The notes under the pieces were generated by a model. The model made no database searches. It saw nothing but the letters and a program-made list of their open reading frames with translations, and was not told where the DNA came from. This document shows, piece by piece, positions 63,062 to 64,000 of a DNA stretch of 64,000 bases. Position 1 is the stretch's first letter; each line of letters begins with the position of its first letter. The position numbers were made by a program, and so were the translations under genes. This stretch comes from Saprospiraceae bacterium (lineage in GTDB: Bacteria > Bacteroidota > Bacteroidia > Chitinophagales > Saprospiraceae). Location: assembly GCA_016722295.1 (NCBI GenBank), contig JADKGL010000027.1, positions 62,001 through 126,000 of the forward strand. Direction: 5' to 3'.

Positions 63062-64000
63062 ACTATCCAGCAGATTATTGTCAATCTATACCTGATGTTT
63101 TTACACCTATTTATTTTATTGGAAATCCTTTGGTAGAAAATGCTTCTATCAAAGCTGGTTTGTCCTTTGCATATAATTTATCAGGGGCTGCTCCATCGCC
63201 AGATGTTGATGCGACACAAGGACAGATAGGAACAACTTACGGTGTGGCTTATAATAAATTTACGAAGGATCTATTCGTTGGTGCATTATTAAGAAGGCAT
63301 ACAGGATTGGGTCCATTGGGAATTGGTGGATTGTATAAAATTGATTATTCGGGTGCAACACCGGTTGTTTCATCATTTTTGGATTTAGAAGCTTTAGGTG
63401 TTGATTTTGGATCCATTGCATCAAATGTAGATAGAGGTCTTTTTGGTGTAAATACATCAAGCGCTGACTCAACAGTGATTTCAAAAGCGTTGAAAGAAGG
63501 TATGGGAGATGTTGAGATATCAGATGATGGAAATACCTTATATGTAGTTAATTTGTTTCAGAGAAATATTACAGTGATTGATCTTACAGCATTTAATGTT
63601 ACGGGAGCTCCAATTACAGCTGCTGAATTATCTACCATTGCTATGCCTTCTGTCACTTGTCCAAATGGTGTGGCGCGTCCTTTTGGGTTGAAGTATTACA
63701 GAGGGGGTTTATTCCTAAGTGTCACTTGTACTGCAGAAGGAGCAGGTGCTACGATTGCAGATTTGGATGGTTATGTATATGAATACAGTGGTGGTTCATG
63801 GTCACTGAAGGTGAGTATCCCTTTGGATTTTAAATTTTGGGGATCTATAAATCCAACACTTGCCGTTGAAGATCCGATTACTTGGACAGATAATTATTTA
63901 GACTTCATAGATGATTCAAATCCGATACATCCAGTATATTATAGAATTGATAAAAAGCAACCAATGTTGTCAGATATTGAATTTGACATTGATGGTTCGA
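63019..64000 (+). CDS. Secreted SdrD_B-type repeat protein, copy 2, continuation (partial)
   Basis: Open to the end of the window in the frame QFYNVASATANFGINYPADYC. It aligns with copy 1 through GTTYGVAYNKFTKDLFVGAL, RRHTGLGPLGIGGLYKI, VEISDDGNTLYVVNLFQRNI and RPFGLKYYRGGLFLSVTC. This is the propeller-like middle part of the protein; the second SdrD_B module and tail lie outside the window. It has no start codon of its own and belongs to the gene starting at 62693. Confidence 0.75.

Overview
The window looks like chromosomal DNA of a Bacteroidota bacterium, most likely from the Saprospiria/Chitinophagia side of the phylum. The support is an AT-rich sequence (about one third G+C by eye), many secreted proteins with type IX secretion (T9SS) C-terminal domains, BatA and DUF4199 proteins, an S46 dipeptidyl-peptidase, and the Bacteroidota promoter box TAnnTTTG in front of many genes. 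Several genes are interrupted by one- or two-base shifts, some in homopolymers. That pattern fits either a long-read metagenome assembly with residual indels or real decay. No rRNA, tRNA, CRISPR array, prophage or plasmid function was found.

Layout. 1-2000: the start of a secreted protein on the minus strand, then pssA-purS-rsmI. 2091-2243: a remnant of a DUF4143 ATPase. 2357-5279: a lipoprotein cytochrome c, an epimerase and a T9SS beta-helix protein. 5339-10011: an operon-like run of BatA, a dihydroorotase-like protein without its metal ligands, DUF4199, a small membrane protein and an AhpD-like protein. 10511-19189 (minus): a secreted metzincin protease, a very large outer-membrane protein and its frameshifted partner gene. 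19242-23924: ftcD, dnaX and pyrD. 23921-27578 (minus): an AAA/DUF4143 ATPase, a 32-bp tandem repeat and a DPP11-type peptidase. 27817-32542: a GltD-like flavoprotein with ferredoxin domains, korA and korB, which together look like a 2-oxoacid:ferredoxin oxidoreductase with its own electron-transfer subunit. 32581-33525: a REP-associated (RAYT) transposase with a hairpin both inside its gene and just beyond its end.

33830-43323: two giant tandem T9SS paralogues whose 3' ends are almost identical, a small outer-membrane protein and another T9SS protein. 43384-47217: a patch with hypothetical genes, two SIMPL-domain genes (one frameshifted) and a decayed T9SS gene. 46096-47584: two copies of a structured, RNA-like intergenic element. 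The second copy leads into a formate dehydrogenase alpha subunit gene that is frameshifted just after its catalytic cysteine codon. 50445-51842: a helical-repeat protein. 52092-59284: a set of genes for a sodium:solute symporter, a KAS-III-like enzyme lacking its catalytic His and Asn, an acyl-CoA ligase, a lipoprotein, an outer-membrane porin and an exported alpha/beta hydrolase, plausibly handling one carboxylic substrate. 59553-64000: two tandem SdrD_B-type surface proteins with duplicated promoters, the second frameshifted and cut by the window end.

The points most worth following up are the KAS-III-like enzyme in its transport/activation cluster, the RAYT gene carrying a REP-like hairpin, the duplicated RNA-like element, and the 32-bp palindromic tandem repeat upstream of the ATPase gene. 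All functions are inferred from reading motifs. No database search was run.
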